DNA of 64,000 nucleotides from the NCBI RefSeq assembly GCF_021401245.1, contig NZ_JACBFY010000011.1, positions 62,001 to 126,000 of the forward strand. The letters are read 5' to 3'. Of the stretch, positions 36,312 through 46,480 are shown piece after piece (the first letter of the stretch is position 1; the number at the start of each line of letters is the position of its first letter). This DNA is from Pseudacidovorax sp. NFM-22. Lineage in GTDB: Bacteria; Pseudomonadota; Gammaproteobacteria; Burkholderiales; Burkholderiaceae_C. The translations under genes were made by a program, and so were the position numbers. The notes below the pieces were generated by a model, which saw only the letters and a list, made by a program, of their open reading frames with translations, did no database searches and was not told where the DNA came from.

Positions 36312-36371
36312 GACGGGTTCTCCTCGAGAAAGGCTTGTTGTTGGAACCGGAAGGAAGAGGCGGGAAAGTGC

Positions 36372-37937
36372 TCAGAGCCAGTGCAGCCGCGGCAGCACCT
36401 GCATGACCAGCACGCCCAATACAAAACCCGTGCCACCCCAGATCACGGCCTGCAGCAGACGGTGGGTGCGCTTGTGGGCGGCCAGCAGTTCCTGCAGCTC
36501 GCGGCGGTCGTCGCCGGGACGCTGCGCCAGGTAGTCGTGCAGCAGGCGCGGCAGCTGCGGCAGCAGCTTGGCGTAGCGCGGGCCCTCGGCGCGCAGCTGC
36601 TCCCACAGCTTGTGCGGGCCGATCTGGTCGGCCATCCACTTCTCGAGGAAGGGCTTGGCCGTGGCCCACAGGTCCAGCTCCGGGTCGAGCTGGCGGCCGA
36701 GGCCCTCGATGTTGAGCAGCGTCTTCTGCAGCAGCACCAGCTGCGGCTGGATCTCGACATGAAAGCGGCGCGAGGTCTGGAACAGGCGCATCAGCACCAT
36801 GCCCAGCGAGATCTGCCGCAGCGGCCGGTCGAAGTAGGGCTCGCACACCGTGCGGATGGCGGCCTCCAGCTCGTCGATGCGCGTGCCCGGGGGCACCCAG
36901 CCGCTTTCCAGGTGCAGCTCGGCCACGCGCTTGTAGTCGCGGCGGAAGAAGGCAGCGAAGTTCTGCGCCAGGTATTCCTTGTCGGACTCGGTGAGCGTGC
37001 CCACGATGCCGAAATCCAGCGCGATATAGCGGCCGAAGGTCTCCGGCGCCAGGCTCACCTGGATGTTGCCCGGGTGCATGTCGCCGTGGAAGAAGCCGTC
37101 GCGGAACACCTGGGTGAAGAAGATGGTCACGCCGTCGCGGGCCAGCTTCTTGATGTCCACGCCGGCCGCACGGATGCGGTCGAGCTGGGCGATGGGCACG
37201 CCCTTCATGCGCTCCATCACCATCACTTCGGGATGGCACCAGTCCCAGAACATCTCGGGGATCAGGAGCATGTCGAGCTTGGCCATGTTGCGGCGCAGCT
37301 GGGCGGCATTGGCCGCCTCGCGCACCAGGTCCAGCTCGTCGTGCAGGTACTTGTCGAACTCGGCCACCACCTGCCGCGGCTTCAGCCGCTTGCCGTCGGC
37401 CGACAGGCCCTCGACCCAGCCGGCCATCATGGCCATCAGCTCCAGGTCCTTGTCGATGACCTTGCGCATGCCCGGGCGCAGCACCTTGACGGCGACTTCG
37501 CGCAGGCTGCCGTCGGGCAGGCGCAGCGTGGCGAAGTGCACCTGCGCGATGGAGGCACTCGCCACCGGCGTGGTGTCGAACTGCTCGAAGATCTCGGCGA
37601 TGGGCCGGCGGAAGGCACGCTCGATGGTGGCCACGGCGATGGCCGAGTCGAAGGGCGGCACACGGTCCTGCAGCCAGGCCAGCTCATCGGCGATGTCGGG
37701 CGGCAGCAGGTCGCGCCGCGTGGACAGCACCTGGCCGAACTTGACGAAGATCGGGCCCAGGCTTTCGAGTGCCTCGCGCAGGCGCTGGCCACGCGGTGCT
37801 TCCAGACGCCGTCCCAGCGTCAGGATGCGCGCCAGCCGGCGGATCAGCGGATTCTGGAAGCTGGTGAGGACGAGCTCGTCCAGGCCGTAGCGCAGTGCGA
37901 CCCAGACGATGAAGAAGCCGCGGGCGATGCGCCTCAT
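36372..37937 (-). CDS. ubiB: Ubiquinone biosynthesis protein UbiB
   Basis: 521-residue atypical kinase/ATPase of the ABC1/ADCK family, needed for ubiquinone synthesis. [14 protein letters not shown] is the KxGQ motif, [10 protein letters not shown] replaces the P-loop, and the ATP-site motifs GDMHPGN and LDFGIVG follow. A C-terminal membrane helix ([19 protein letters not shown]) anchors it. Its start overlaps ubiJ by 4 bp. Confidence 0.96.
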   Translation of the reverse strand: MRRIARGFFIVWVALRYGLDELVLTSFQNPLIRRLARILTLGRRLEAPRGQRLREALESLGPIFVKFGQVLSTRRDLLPPDIADELAWLQDRVPPFDSAIAVATIERAFRRPIAEIFEQFDTTPVASASIAQVHFATLRLPDGSLREVAVKVLRPGMRKVIDKDLELMAMMAGWVEGLSADGKRLKPRQVVAEFDKYLHDELDLVREAANAAQLRRNMAKLDMLLIPEMFWDWCHPEVMVMERMKGVPIAQLDRIRAAGVDIKKLARDGVTIFFTQVFRDGFFHGDMHPGNIQVSLAPETFGRYIALDFGIVGTLTESDKEYLAQNFAAFFRRDYKRVAELHLESGWVPPGTRIDELEAAIRTVCEPYFDRPLRQISLGMVLMRLFQTSRRFHVEIQPQLVLLQKTLLNIEGLGRQLDPELDLWATAKPFLEKWMADQIGPHKLWEQLRAEGPRYAKLLPQLPRLLHDYLAQRPGDDRRELQELLAAHKRTHRLLQAVIWGGTGFVLGVLVMQVLPRLHWL

Positions 37938-38488
37938 TCGGCGCTGCCGCCGGAAGACCGCGGCCGTGCGGCGCGGTCCACGAACTGGCGCAGCGCGCCA
38001 GCCACCTTGCGGGCCGCATTGCCCACGGCGTGGGCCGGCGCATCGCCGATCAGGCGCGCCAGGTCGTCCTCGACGTCCCAGCGCACGTGGTCGACCAGCC
38101 AGTTGACCTCGGCCGCGAGCTGCACGTCGCCCTCGATCTCGACCTTGGGCTTGTCGCCGCGCAACTGGGCGCCGGCCAGGGCGAAGGGCGAGGTCTCGGT
38201 GATGGTCAGCGTCAGATCAGGCAGGGCCGCCTCGGGCGCCACGTCGAGCAGGCCGGCCGGCGTGGCGACCAGGCGCATGTGCATCGTGCGCCAGCGGAAG
38301 AGCACCACCCGCCCCTTCTGCCGCGCCAGGCGGTCCTGCGCCTCGGGCTCCTGCTGCAGCACGTGATTCAGGAAGAGCACGGCACGGTGCTGGACCTCGT
38401 GGATGGCCCAGGCGGGGGGCTGCAGGCGCTCGCCGATGCGCTCGAACAGCGATTCCACAAAAGCAAATGGGGACGATGGTGTGACCAT
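37934..38488 (-). CDS. ubiJ: Ubiquinone biosynthesis accessory factor UbiJ
   Basis: 184 residues: an SCP2 lipid-binding domain (about 15-110) and a C-terminal helical part ([30 protein letters not shown]). In E. coli UbiJ binds the ubiquinone intermediates for the hydroxylase complex. The ATG giving [15 protein letters not shown] is chosen; an upstream TTG at 38551 would add 21 non-conserved residues. Immediately upstream of ubiB. Confidence 0.9.
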   Translation of the reverse strand: MVTPSSPFAFVESLFERIGERLQPPAWAIHEVQHRAVLFLNHVLQQEPEAQDRLARQKGRVVLFRWRTMHMRLVATPAGLLDVAPEAALPDLTLTITETSPFALAGAQLRGDKPKVEIEGDVQLAAEVNWLVDHVRWDVEDDLARLIGDAPAHAVGNAARKVAGALRQFVDRAARPRSSGGSAE

Positions 38489-38557
38489 GTCCCCATTATC
38501 TGGTGGCGGGCCGCTGCGGAAGCAGAAACCCGGGCCCGTCCCACGGGCCAATACGTC

Positions 38558-39574
38558 TTATTGGAGCGCCTGCACGCCAGCCACGAGCCAGCCGCCGCCA
38601 TGGGCGGGCTTGCTCATGTTCCAGACCTCGCGGAAGGGGCTGGGGCCCGCCGAGTCGTCCTCGCGGATCATGCCGGAGAACTCCACGCTGGCAAGGTAGA
38701 CGTCGGGCATCTCCTCGATGCCCAGCAGCTTGGCGTCGAGCATCACCACTTCCGTCTTGTTGGGACGGCCGCCGGAGCTGCGCTCGCGCTCCTCCAGCTG
38801 GGTGCGGATCTCTTCGACCATGCTGTCGGTCATCATGGAACGCAGCGCCGGGATGTCGGCACGGTCCCAGGCATGCTGCAGCGTCACGAAGTTGCGCTTG
38901 GCCGCAGCCAGGAAGCCCTCCGCATCGAAGCCGTCCGGCACGCCCCAGCCCTGGGCCCCTTGGAGGGCCGAGCCGATGCTCACGCCGGTCGCACCGGCCA
39001 GGGTCGAAGCCGACCCTGCGTTGCCACCCGCGGCCGAGCCGTCGAAGGCCGCCTGCTGACGCTCCCACGGACGGGCCGACGCGTCATTGCCGACGTTGTT
39101 CGGGCTGTAGCTGCGCGGCATGCTCGGCGAACCGGCTGCGCCAGCGCCCTGCATGGCCAGTTGGCCAGCGGCGCCGCGCGAGCGGTTGCTCAGCACGCGC
39201 CAGATCACCACGGCAGCAAGGACCAGCAGCGCGATCAGCAGGAAGTTGCCGAAGGCGGCGCCCAGGCCCAGCGAATTGGCCAGCCAGGCCAGGCCCAGGC
39301 CGGCTGCGATGCCGCCCAGGATGCCGGCCCAGGGCCGCTTGGGCGCCGCCTGCGCCGCGCCGGCCGGCGTCCCCGGCCTGGCGGCGGGCGCCGCGTTGGT
39401 CGCGTTCTGGGTCGGGGCGCCCGGTGCGGCCGTCGGCGCGGCCTCACGCTGCGTCACGTTGTTGGACTGCCGCCCCATCGACTTGCCCCCACCGAGCCGC
39501 TTGGCGTCGGCGTCCAGGCTCACGACGGCCATCGACGCACACACCAGCAGCACGGCCCACAGATTTCGCTTCAT
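38558..39574 (-). CDS. Tim44-like domain protein
   Basis: 338 residues. Signal peptide (VLLVCASMAVVSLDADA), an Ala/Pro-rich linker, two membrane helices at about 83-128 and a C-terminal Tim44-like domain (FLAAAKRNFVTLQHAWDRADIPALRSMMTDSMVEEIRTQL). Bacterial Tim44-like proteins are of unknown function. Found between ubiE and ubiJ in this order. Confidence 0.88.
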   Translation of the reverse strand: MKRNLWAVLLVCASMAVVSLDADAKRLGGGKSMGRQSNNVTQREAAPTAAPGAPTQNATNAAPAARPGTPAGAAQAAPKRPWAGILGGIAAGLGLAWLANSLGLGAAFGNFLLIALLVLAAVVIWRVLSNRSRGAAGQLAMQGAGAAGSPSMPRSYSPNNVGNDASARPWERQQAAFDGSAAGGNAGSASTLAGATGVSIGSALQGAQGWGVPDGFDAEGFLAAAKRNFVTLQHAWDRADIPALRSMMTDSMVEEIRTQLEERERSSGGRPNKTEVVMLDAKLLGIEEMPDVYLASVEFSGMIREDDSAGPSPFREVWNMSKPAHGGGWLVAGVQALQ

Positions 39575-39671
39575 CGTCCAGTCTCCTTCCGGATACGAAA
39601 CATCAGTTTCAGATCGACTCGTAGTTCTCTTGTTGTGTGAATAGCGAGCACGCTACTCCCCTTGCACCTGA

Positions 39672-39692
39672 CGGCCGCATGCAATGCGGCCG
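39672..39692 (-). other. Strong hairpin behind ubiE
   Basis: CGGCCGCAT (39672-39680) pairs perfectly with ATGCGGCCG (39684-39692) with a 3-base loop, 15 bases behind the ubiE stop. The following bases on the minus strand (TCAGGTGCAAGG) are not T-rich, so it is a weak or Rho-assisted terminator at best. Confidence 0.5.
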
Positions 39693-39706
39693 GGCCGGTC
39701 AGCCCC

Positions 39707-40438
39707 TCAGCACTTGATTCCAACATGCAGGGCGACCACGCCACCCGTCATGTTGTGATAGTCCACATGTCCGAAACCGCCCTCTTTCATGAGGGTCTTG
39801 AGCGACTCCTGGTCCGGATGCATCCGGATGGACTCGGCCAGATAGCGGTAGCTGGCGTCGTCGCCCGCCACCGCCTTGCCCAGGCGCGGCAGCACGTTGA
39901 AGGAATACCAGTCGTAGGCCTTGCGCAGCGGCTGGGCCACCTGCGAGAACTCCAGCACCAGCAGCTTGCCGCGCGGACGCAGCACGCGGTTCATCTCCTT
40001 GAGCGCGGCGTCCTTGTGCGTCATGTTGCGCAGGCCGAAGGCCACGGTGACGACGTCGAAATGGTTGTCGGGAAAGGGCAGCTTCTCGGCATCGCAGACC
40101 GTGGTGGGCAGCACCACGCCGGCATCGAGCAGGCGCTCGCGGCCGGTGCGCAGCATGGCCTCGTTGATGTCGGTGTGCACCACCTGGCCGCTGCGGCCCA
40201 CCTTCTTGGCGAAGGCCAGTGCGAGGTCGCCGGTGCCGCCGGCGATGTCCAGCACCTTCGAGCCTTCGCGCACGTTCGCGACCATCACGGTGTACGCCTT
40301 CCATGCCCGGTGCAGACCCATGGACATGAGGTCGTTCATCAGGTCGTAGCGCGGGGCCACGGAATCGAACACGCCGCGCACGCGGCGCGCCTTGTCGCTT
40401 TCGTCGACGGTCTCGAAACCGAAGTGGGTGGAAGTCAT
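39707..40438 (-). CDS. ubiE: Ubiquinone/menaquinone methyltransferase UbiE
   Basis: SAM-dependent C-methyltransferase of ubiquinone synthesis. 243 residues: [35 protein letters not shown] at the N-terminus, SAM motif [37 protein letters not shown] and the C-terminal [14 protein letters not shown] are diagnostic. The ATG at 40438 gives the usual N-terminus. Confidence 0.97.
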   Translation of the reverse strand: MTSTHFGFETVDESDKARRVRGVFDSVAPRYDLMNDLMSMGLHRAWKAYTVMVANVREGSKVLDIAGGTGDLALAFAKKVGRSGQVVHTDINEAMLRTGRERLLDAGVVLPTTVCDAEKLPFPDNHFDVVTVAFGLRNMTHKDAALKEMNRVLRPRGKLLVLEFSQVAQPLRKAYDWYSFNVLPRLGKAVAGDDASYRYLAESIRMHPDQESLKTLMKEGGFGHVDYHNMTGGVVALHVGIKC

Positions 40439-40528
40439 GGGTCCGATGTTAGGCGGATCGCCCGGCCTTCCGGCCGACGACCCTTGACATGCGGCGGACA
40501 TTCGCGCAAAGCGCGAAGCGCCCGGCGC

Positions 40529-40942
40529 TCAGGAAGGACTGCAGGTGGAGGGGCCCGACTTGGGCATGGGCGCATCGCGGTCGGCACCCGCTTCGGCGAT
40601 GCGGCGCTCGTACTCGGCCCAGTGCTCGGCCTGGCGGGCGCCCAGGTCGTAGAGCAGGTCCCACGAGTAGATGCCACTCTCGTGCCCGTCGCTGAAGAGC
40701 GGCTGCACGGCATAGTGGCCCACCAGCTGCAGGTCGACGATCTCGACCTCGCGCTTGCCGGTCTGCAGGATCTCCTGGCCCGGCCCATGGCCCTTCACTT
40801 CGGCCGAGGGCGAGTTGATGCGCAGCAGCTCGTAGGGAATGCGGAACACCGCGCCATCGGAAAAGCCCACTTCTAGCACGCGCGACTGCGCATGCAGGGT
40901 GATGGATTCGGGCGTCGGTGCGCCGGGCGTCAAGCCTGCCAT
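40529..40942 (-). CDS. DUF971 (GBBH-like N-terminal domain) protein
   Basis: 137 residues, one DUF971 domain (ITLHAQSRVLEVGFSDGAVFRIPYELLRINSPSAEV, VGHYAVQPLFSDGHESGIYSWDLL), as in the N-terminus of gamma-butyrobetaine hydroxylase and in proteins linked to Fe-S or Mrp-type maturation. Function unknown. Common before ubiE in Burkholderiales. Confidence 0.88.
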   Translation of the reverse strand: MAGLTPGAPTPESITLHAQSRVLEVGFSDGAVFRIPYELLRINSPSAEVKGHGPGQEILQTGKREVEIVDLQLVGHYAVQPLFSDGHESGIYSWDLLYDLGARQAEHWAEYERRIAEAGADRDAPMPKSGPSTCSPS

Positions 40943-40967
40943 GCGGAAGATTCCTTGCTCATCGAGA

Positions 40968-41402
40968 TCAGCGGCGCGCAAGCGCGGCCACCATGGCCGA
41001 CTCCGCCGCGGGCAGGCGGGCCTGCACGTCCTGCTCGCGCGCCATGTCGCGCGCACGGCGCGCCTCGGCCCACACGGGCGAGGGAAAGTGGCTGTCCCAG
41101 TCGAAGCGCGCGATCACATGCCAGTGCAGGTGCGGGACCATGTTGCCGAGCGTGGCCACGTTCATCTTGGCGGGCGCCAGCGCATCGCGCAGCGCACGCT
41201 CCACGGCCACCATCACGCGCATGCACTCGGCACGCTCGTCGTCCGGCAGGTCGGAGAACTCGGCCACATGCGCCGTCAAGACCACCCGGTAGAAGGCTGG
41301 AAAGCCCGCCTCCTGCGCGTGGATCACGCGCCACCGCGCGCCCTGGGCGACCACGCGGCCGCCGGGCTCGTCGCACAGCGGGCAGCCCGCGACCACGCTC
41401 AC
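40968..41402 (-). CDS. HIT-family hydrolase
   Basis: 144 residues. The histidine-triad motif is [23 protein letters not shown] near the N-terminus may bind zinc. Substrate likely a nucleotide derivative. GTG start overlaps the stop of the large oxidoreductase gene by 4 bp (GTGA). Confidence 0.9.
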   Translation of the reverse strand: MSVVAGCPLCDEPGGRVVAQGARWRVIHAQEAGFPAFYRVVLTAHVAEFSDLPDDERAECMRVMVAVERALRDALAPAKMNVATLGNMVPHLHWHVIARFDWDSHFPSPVWAEARRARDMAREQDVQARLPAAESAMVAALARR

Positions 41403-44400
41403 ACCAGCACCCGCTCGATGCCACCCGCGTTGGCGGCCGACACGTACTCAGGCATCCAGTTCTCGCCCAGGATGCGGCGTGCCATTTCGACCACGATGTA
41501 GTCGGCTTCGAGCAGGCCGTTGTTCAGGTCATTGCCGTAGCGCGACAGGCCCTGCAGGCAGCTGGGGCAGCTGGTGAGGATCTTCACGTCGCCCTGCGCC
41601 GGCAGCGCATGGGTGGCGCGCAGCGCGGCCTCGCCCTTCTTCAGCTCTTCTTCCTTGCGGAAGCGGATCTGCGTGGAGATGTCGGGCCGCGTCACGCCCA
41701 GCGTGCCGGATTCGCCGCAGCAGCGGTCGCTCTTGAGCACCTGGTCGCCCACCAGCGACTTCACGGTCTTCATCGGGTCCTGCAGCTTCATGGGCGTGTG
41801 GCAGGGGTCGTGGTAGAGGTACGCGGCGGCGTTGGCCTCCAGCTTGATGCCCTTCTCCAGCAGGTACTCGTGGATGTCGATGATCCGGCAGCCGGGGAAG
41901 ATCTTGTCGAACTGGTAGCCCTGCAGCTGGTCGTAGCAGGTGCCGCAGCTCACCACCACGGTCTTGATGTCCAGGTAGTTGAGCGTGTTGGCCACGCGGT
42001 GGAAGAGCACCCGGTTGTCGGTGATCATCTGCTCGGCCTTGTCGAACTGGCCCGAGCCGCGCTGCGGATAGCCGCAGCACAGGTAGCCCGGCGGCAGCAC
42101 CGTCTGCACGCCCGCATGCCACAGCATGGCCTGCGTCGCCAGGCCCACCTGCGAGAAGAGCCGCTCCGAGCCGCAGCCCGGGAAGTAGAAGACCGCCTCG
42201 GTCTCGGGCGTCGTGGCCTTGGGGTCGCGGATGATCGGGACGTAGTCGGCGTCCTCGATGTCCAGCAGCGCGCGGGCCGTCTTCTTGGGCAGGCCGCCGG
42301 GCATCTTCTTGTTGACGAAGTGGATGACCTGTTCCTTGATCGGCGCCGTGCCCAGGCTGGCCGGCGGATGCGCGGTCTGCTTCTTGGCGGCGGGGCGCAG
42401 CAGGTCGTTGGCCAGGCGCTGTGCCTTGAAGCCGACTTCCACCATGCCGGTGCGCATGGCCTTGATGGTCGACGGGTTGGTCGCGTTCAGGAAGAACATG
42501 GCCGCCGCGTTGCCGGGACGGAAGCTCTTCTGGCCCATCTTGCGCAGCAGGTTGCGCATGTTCATCGACACGTCGCCGAAGTCGATCTTCACCGGGCAGG
42601 GCGTCAGGCACTTGTGGCAGACCGTGCAGTGGTCGGCCACGTCCTCGAACTCCTGCCAGTGCTGGATCGACACGCCGCGGCGCGTCTGCTCCTCGTACAG
42701 GAAGGCCTCCACCAGCAGCGAGGTGGCGAGGATCTTGTTGCGTGGGCTGTAGAGCAGGTTGGCGCGCGGCACGTGCGTGGCGCACACCGGCTTGCACTTG
42801 CCGCAGCGCAGGCAGTCCTTGACCGAGTCGGCGATGGCACCGATGTCGGACTGCTGCATGATGATCGACTCGTGCCCCATCAGCCCGAAGCTGGGCGTGT
42901 AGGCGTTGGTCAGGTCGGCATGAAGCGGCTCCTCCCGCACCGTTCGGGCTGAGCCAGCGCCACCCGTTCGGGCTGAGCTTGTCGAAGCCTCGCGCCGCGC
43001 TTCGACAAGCTCAGCGTGAACGGAGGAGGCGGCTTCAGCGCCAGCGGAACGCGGAGTCCGCAGCAGCTTGCCCTTGTTGAAGCGGCCTTCCGGGTCGACC
43101 CGTTGCTTGTACTGCGCGAAGGGCGCCAGCTCTTCGTCGGACAGGAACTCCAGCTTGGTGATGCCGATGCCGTGCTCGCCCGAGATCACGCCGTCCAGGC
43201 TGCGGGCGAGCTTCATGATGCGCTCCACGGCCTCATGGGCCGTCTGCAGCATCTCGTAGTCGTCGCTGTTGACGGGGATGTTGGTGTGCACGTTGCCGTC
43301 GCCGGCATGCATGTGCAGCGCCACCCACACGCGGCCCTTGAGCACGCGCTTGTGGATGGCCTCGCATTCGGCCAGGATGGGCGCGAACTCGCTGCCGCCG
43401 AAGATCTTGGCCAGCGGCGCGCGGATCTCGGTCTTCCAGCTGGCGCGCAGCGAGTGGTCCTGCAGCTGCGGGAACAGCGCGTCGGCGTCGCCCAGCCAGC
43501 TCTGCCAGCGGCCGCGCACCTCGCGCACCAGGGCCACGGCCTGCTGCACGCGGCCTTCCAGAAGCTCGGCGGCGGGAATCTCGTGCGCGTCGTCGCTCTT
43601 GCCCAGCGGCAGGTTGCCGCGCGAGAGGAAGGCCTCCAGCTCGTGCGTCAGGCGGATCTTGTTGCGCAGCGACAGCTCGATGTTGATGCGCTCGATGCCG
43701 TCGGTGTACTCGGCCATCCGCGGCAGCGGAATCACCACGTCCTCGTTGATCTTGAAGGCGTTGGTGTGGCGGCTGATGGCCGCAGTGCGCTTGCGGTCCA
43801 GCCAGAACTTCTTGCGCGCCTCGGGGCTGATGGCGATGAAGCCTTCGCCCGAGCGGGAGTTGGCGATGCGCACCACCTCGCTGGTGACGCGGGCCACGGC
43901 GTCGGCATCGTCGCCGCTGATGTCGCCGAAGAGCACCATCTTGGGCAGGCCGCCGCCGTGCTTCTTGCTCTTGGTGGCATAGCCCACGGCCTTGAGGTAG
44001 CGGTCGTCCAGGTGCTCCAGGCCGGCCAGCAGCACGCCCGAACGCTTCTGCTCGGCGAACATGAAGTCCTTGATCTCGACGATCGAGGGCACCGCGTCCT
44101 TGGCATTGCCGAAGAACTCCAGGCAGACGGTGCGGGTGTGCGCCGGCATGCGGTGCACCACCCAGCGGCAGCTGGTGATCAGGCCGTCGCAGCCCTCCTT
44201 CTGGATGCCGGGCAAGCCGGCCAGGAACTTGTCGGTGACGTCCTTGCCCAGGCCTTCCTTGCGGAAAGTGCGGCCGGGGATTTCCAGGCGCTCGGTGCGC
44301 AGCGGCGTGCGGCCGTCGGCGGCGAAGTACTGCAACTCGAAGACCGCGCTGTCGACGTCGTGGATCTTGCCCAGGTTGTGGCCCAGGCGCGTGACTTCCA

Positions 44401-45385
44401 GCCACTCGGCCTGCGGCGTGACCATGCGCCAGGAGGCGAGGTTGTCCAGCGCCGTGCCCCACAGCACGGCCTTCTTGCCGCCGGCGTTCATGGCCACGTT
44501 GCCGCCCACGCACGATGCCTCGGCCGAGGTCGGGTCGACCGCGAAGACGAAGCCCGCCCGCTCGGCCGCATCGGCCACGCGCTGCGTCACCACCCCGGCC
44601 TCGGTCCAGATGGTGGGCACCGGGCCGTCCAGGCCCGGCAGGTTCACCATCTCGACCTCGGTCATGGCTTCGAGCTTTTCGGTGTTGATCACCACGCTCT
44701 TCCAGGTCAGCGGAATGGCGCCACCGGTGTAGCCGGTGCCGCCCCCGCGCGGAATGATGGTGAGCCCGAGCTCGATGCAGGCGGCCACCAGCGCGGCCAT
44801 CTCGGCCTCGGTGTCGGGCACGAGCACGACGAAGGGGTATTCGACCCGCCAGTCGGTGGCGTCGGTCACATGGGCCACGCGCGAGAGGCCGTCGAACTTG
44901 ATGTTGTCGCGCGCCGTGCAGCGACGCAGCACGCGCTGGGCCTTCTGGCGCAGGGCGGCGAGTTCGTCGAAGTGGGCGGAGAAGCCATCGATGGCCTGCT
45001 GCACCAGCACCAGCAGCTCGCCCACCAGCGTGTCGCGCTGGGCGTCGTCCTGCGGCGTGCGGCGGCGCTGCACCTCGGCCAGGCGGTGGCGCAGGGCGTC
45101 GACCAGCTGGCCGCGGCGGCGCGGGTTGTCCAGCAGGTCGTCCACCAGGTAGGGATTGCGCTGCACCACCCAGATGTCGCCCAGCACCTCGTACAGCATG
45201 CGGGCGGAGCGGCCCGTGCGGCGCTCGTCGCGCAGGCTCTGCAGCAGCTCCCAGGCCCGGCTGCCGAGCAGGCGGATCACGATCTCGCGATCGGAGAAGC
45301 TGGTGTAGTTGTACGGAATCTCGCGCAGACGCGCCGGCTCGGCGGCCTGCGACAGCAGCGCATTGAGCGCGGTCGGGGCATTCAT
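41399..45385 (-). CDS. DUF3683 FAD-binding and Fe-S oxidoreductase (D-lactate/glycolate oxidase type)
   Basis: 1,328-residue multi-domain flavoprotein. Order: DUF3683 (about 10-175), FAD-binding type 4 domain (about 190-330, [16 protein letters not shown]), FAD-oxidase C-terminal domain (about 470-770), two 4Fe-4S clusters (about 855-935, [11 protein letters not shown] and [13 protein letters not shown]), and two CCG domains ([13 protein letters not shown] to [17 protein letters not shown] to CCGESGTLG). Similar proteins oxidise D-2-hydroxyacids such as D-lactate and pass electrons to the quinone pool. Residues about 788-816 are encoded by a REP-like repeat and look like an insertion at the junction between the flavin part and the Fe-S part. 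Confidence 0.9.
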   Translation of the reverse strand: MNAPTALNALLSQAAEPARLREIPYNYTSFSDREIVIRLLGSRAWELLQSLRDERRTGRSARMLYEVLGDIWVVQRNPYLVDDLLDNPRRRGQLVDALRHRLAEVQRRRTPQDDAQRDTLVGELLVLVQQAIDGFSAHFDELAALRQKAQRVLRRCTARDNIKFDGLSRVAHVTDATDWRVEYPFVVLVPDTEAEMAALVAACIELGLTIIPRGGGTGYTGGAIPLTWKSVVINTEKLEAMTEVEMVNLPGLDGPVPTIWTEAGVVTQRVADAAERAGFVFAVDPTSAEASCVGGNVAMNAGGKKAVLWGTALDNLASWRMVTPQAEWLEVTRLGHNLGKIHDVDSAVFELQYFAADGRTPLRTERLEIPGRTFRKEGLGKDVTDKFLAGLPGIQKEGCDGLITSCRWVVHRMPAHTRTVCLEFFGNAKDAVPSIVEIKDFMFAEQKRSGVLLAGLEHLDDRYLKAVGYATKSKKHGGGLPKMVLFGDISGDDADAVARVTSEVVRIANSRSGEGFIAISPEARKKFWLDRKRTAAISRHTNAFKINEDVVIPLPRMAEYTDGIERINIELSLRNKIRLTHELEAFLSRGNLPLGKSDDAHEIPAAELLEGRVQQAVALVREVRGRWQSWLGDADALFPQLQDHSLRASWKTEIRAPLAKIFGGSEFAPILAECEAIHKRVLKGRVWVALHMHAGDGNVHTNIPVNSDDYEMLQTAHEAVERIMKLARSLDGVISGEHGIGITKLEFLSDEELAPFAQYKQRVDPEGRFNKGKLLRTPRSAGAEAASSVHAELVEARREASTSSARTGGAGSARTVREEPLHADLTNAYTPSFGLMGHESIIMQQSDIGAIADSVKDCLRCGKCKPVCATHVPRANLLYSPRNKILATSLLVEAFLYEEQTRRGVSIQHWQEFEDVADHCTVCHKCLTPCPVKIDFGDVSMNMRNLLRKMGQKSFRPGNAAAMFFLNATNPSTIKAMRTGMVEVGFKAQRLANDLLRPAAKKQTAHPPASLGTAPIKEQVIHFVNKKMPGGLPKKTARALLDIEDADYVPIIRDPKATTPETEAVFYFPGCGSERLFSQVGLATQAMLWHAGVQTVLPPGYLCCGYPQRGSGQFDKAEQMITDNRVLFHRVANTLNYLDIKTVVVSCGTCYDQLQGYQFDKIFPGCRIIDIHEYLLEKGIKLEANAAAYLYHDPCHTPMKLQDPMKTVKSLVGDQVLKSDRCCGESGTLGVTRPDISTQIRFRKEEELKKGEAALRATHALPAQGDVKILTSCPSCLQGLSRYGNDLNNGLLEADYIVVEMARRILGENWMPEYVSAANAGGIERVLV
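42940..43023. repeat. REP-like element, copy 2, inside a coding sequence
   Basis: Two 24-base arms (42964-42987 and 43000-43023) share the TGAGCTTGTCGAAG core of the element at 9218-9278; a truncated third arm (CCGTTCGGGCTGAGC, 42940-42954) lies next to them. The total of 84 bases is a multiple of three, and the oxidoreductase reading frame runs through it, giving Ser/Arg/Ala-rich residues between the flavin and Fe-S parts. Confidence 0.88.
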
Positions 45386-45507
45386 CGGGGGAAGGCGCCA
45401 CGGCAGGGCGCCTCGCGCCCTTGAACCGGGGGGCGGATTTTAGTCGCCGCCCTCATGGCGGCGCTTGGCCGGGCCCATGCCGGGCCGTGCCCTGCCCGCC
45501 ACGCCCG

Positions 45508-45900
45508 CTAGACCGTGATCTCGATCCGGTTGCCCTCGGGGTCGAGTACCACGCTTTCGTAGTAGCCGTCGCCGGTGCGTCGCGGCCCGTCGAGTAGCGG
45601 CGCGCCCTGACGCTGCAGATCCTGCGTCAGTGCGTCGACCCGGGCCTCGCTGCCCACCGCCATGGCCAGGTGCGTCAGGCCCATGCGCTGGCTGCCGGGC
45701 GCCGCAGCCAGCGGCGCCAGCGTGGTCGTGGTCATGAACTCGATCCGGCCACCGTCGCCGAAGGCCACGAAGCGGGAGGCGAATCCCTTGGCGGCATTCT
45801 TGTAGAGCGGCCCCACCTGGCCCTCGAAAGCGCGGGCGTAGAAGGCGCACATGGCGTCCAGATCGTGCACCCAGAGGGCGACATGGTCGATGCGTGGCAT
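45508..45900 (-). CDS. VOC-family (glyoxalase-like) protein
   Basis: 130 residues, a vicinal-oxygen-chelate fold: RIDHVALWVHDLDAMCAFYARAF at the start, GLTHLAMAVGSEARVDAL in the middle, YYESVVLDPEGNRIEITV at the end. Metal ligands are plausible at H5, E53, H77 and E127 (approximate). Could be lactoylglutathione lyase-like or another VOC enzyme; not resolvable here. Confidence 0.87.
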   Translation of the reverse strand: MPRIDHVALWVHDLDAMCAFYARAFEGQVGPLYKNAAKGFASRFVAFGDGGRIEFMTTTTLAPLAAAPGSQRMGLTHLAMAVGSEARVDALTQDLQRQGAPLLDGPRRTGDGYYESVVLDPEGNRIEITV

Positions 45901-45937
45901 GGATGAAGACGACGAAAGGTTATGGCGGGAGAGGACG

Positions 45938-46339
45938 TCATGCGGGCTCATCGCCTGCGAACACCGCGCCGCGGGCCGCCAGCAGTTCGCGCAGGACCGA
46001 GCGATGGCAGCGGCTCTCATGCTCGCAGTAGCAGCCCACGGACAGGTTGGCGTCGCGCGACAGGACGGCCAGCAGGTCGAGCGACTGCTGGGCCTCCGGC
46101 GTGTTCAGCTCCGCCTTGAATTTGCGCACGAAGGCGGACCATTGCTGCGGCGTCTCGGCCTCCCGCCCCTGCTTCATGGTGTCGGCCGAGGGCGCCAGAA
46201 CGGGGAACCAGACGTCGTACCAGTTGCCCGACGAGAACGCCGCCTGGGGCACACCGCGGGGCGGGCGGCGGACGGTTCCGATGCGCGTGCCTTCATCGGC
46301 GGCACGCGGCGACCCCAGCTGAACGACTCGAAGCGGCAT
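45938..46339 (-). CDS. DUF488 family protein
   Basis: 133 residues: VVQLGSPRAADEGTRIGTVRRPPRG at the start, NWYDVWFPVLAPS, and the family motif VGCYCEHESRCHRSVLRELL near the C-terminus (Cys-Cys-Glu and Cys-His-Arg). Function unknown. GGGAG precedes the ATG on the minus strand. Confidence 0.87.
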   Translation of the reverse strand: MPLRVVQLGSPRAADEGTRIGTVRRPPRGVPQAAFSSGNWYDVWFPVLAPSADTMKQGREAETPQQWSAFVRKFKAELNTPEAQQSLDLLAVLSRDANLSVGCYCEHESRCHRSVLRELLAARGAVFAGDEPA

Positions 46340-46480
46340 GGACGCTCCCGGCAATGACAAGGAGCGCCATCGTACGGGCACCCGAAGCCGGCCCTTGGGC
46401 ATCGGCCGCGACTTCGGCGGTGCTGCGAGGCGGCCCCGGCGGGACCCGCAGGCGACGCCGAGGCAGGCGCGGCGCGGCGC

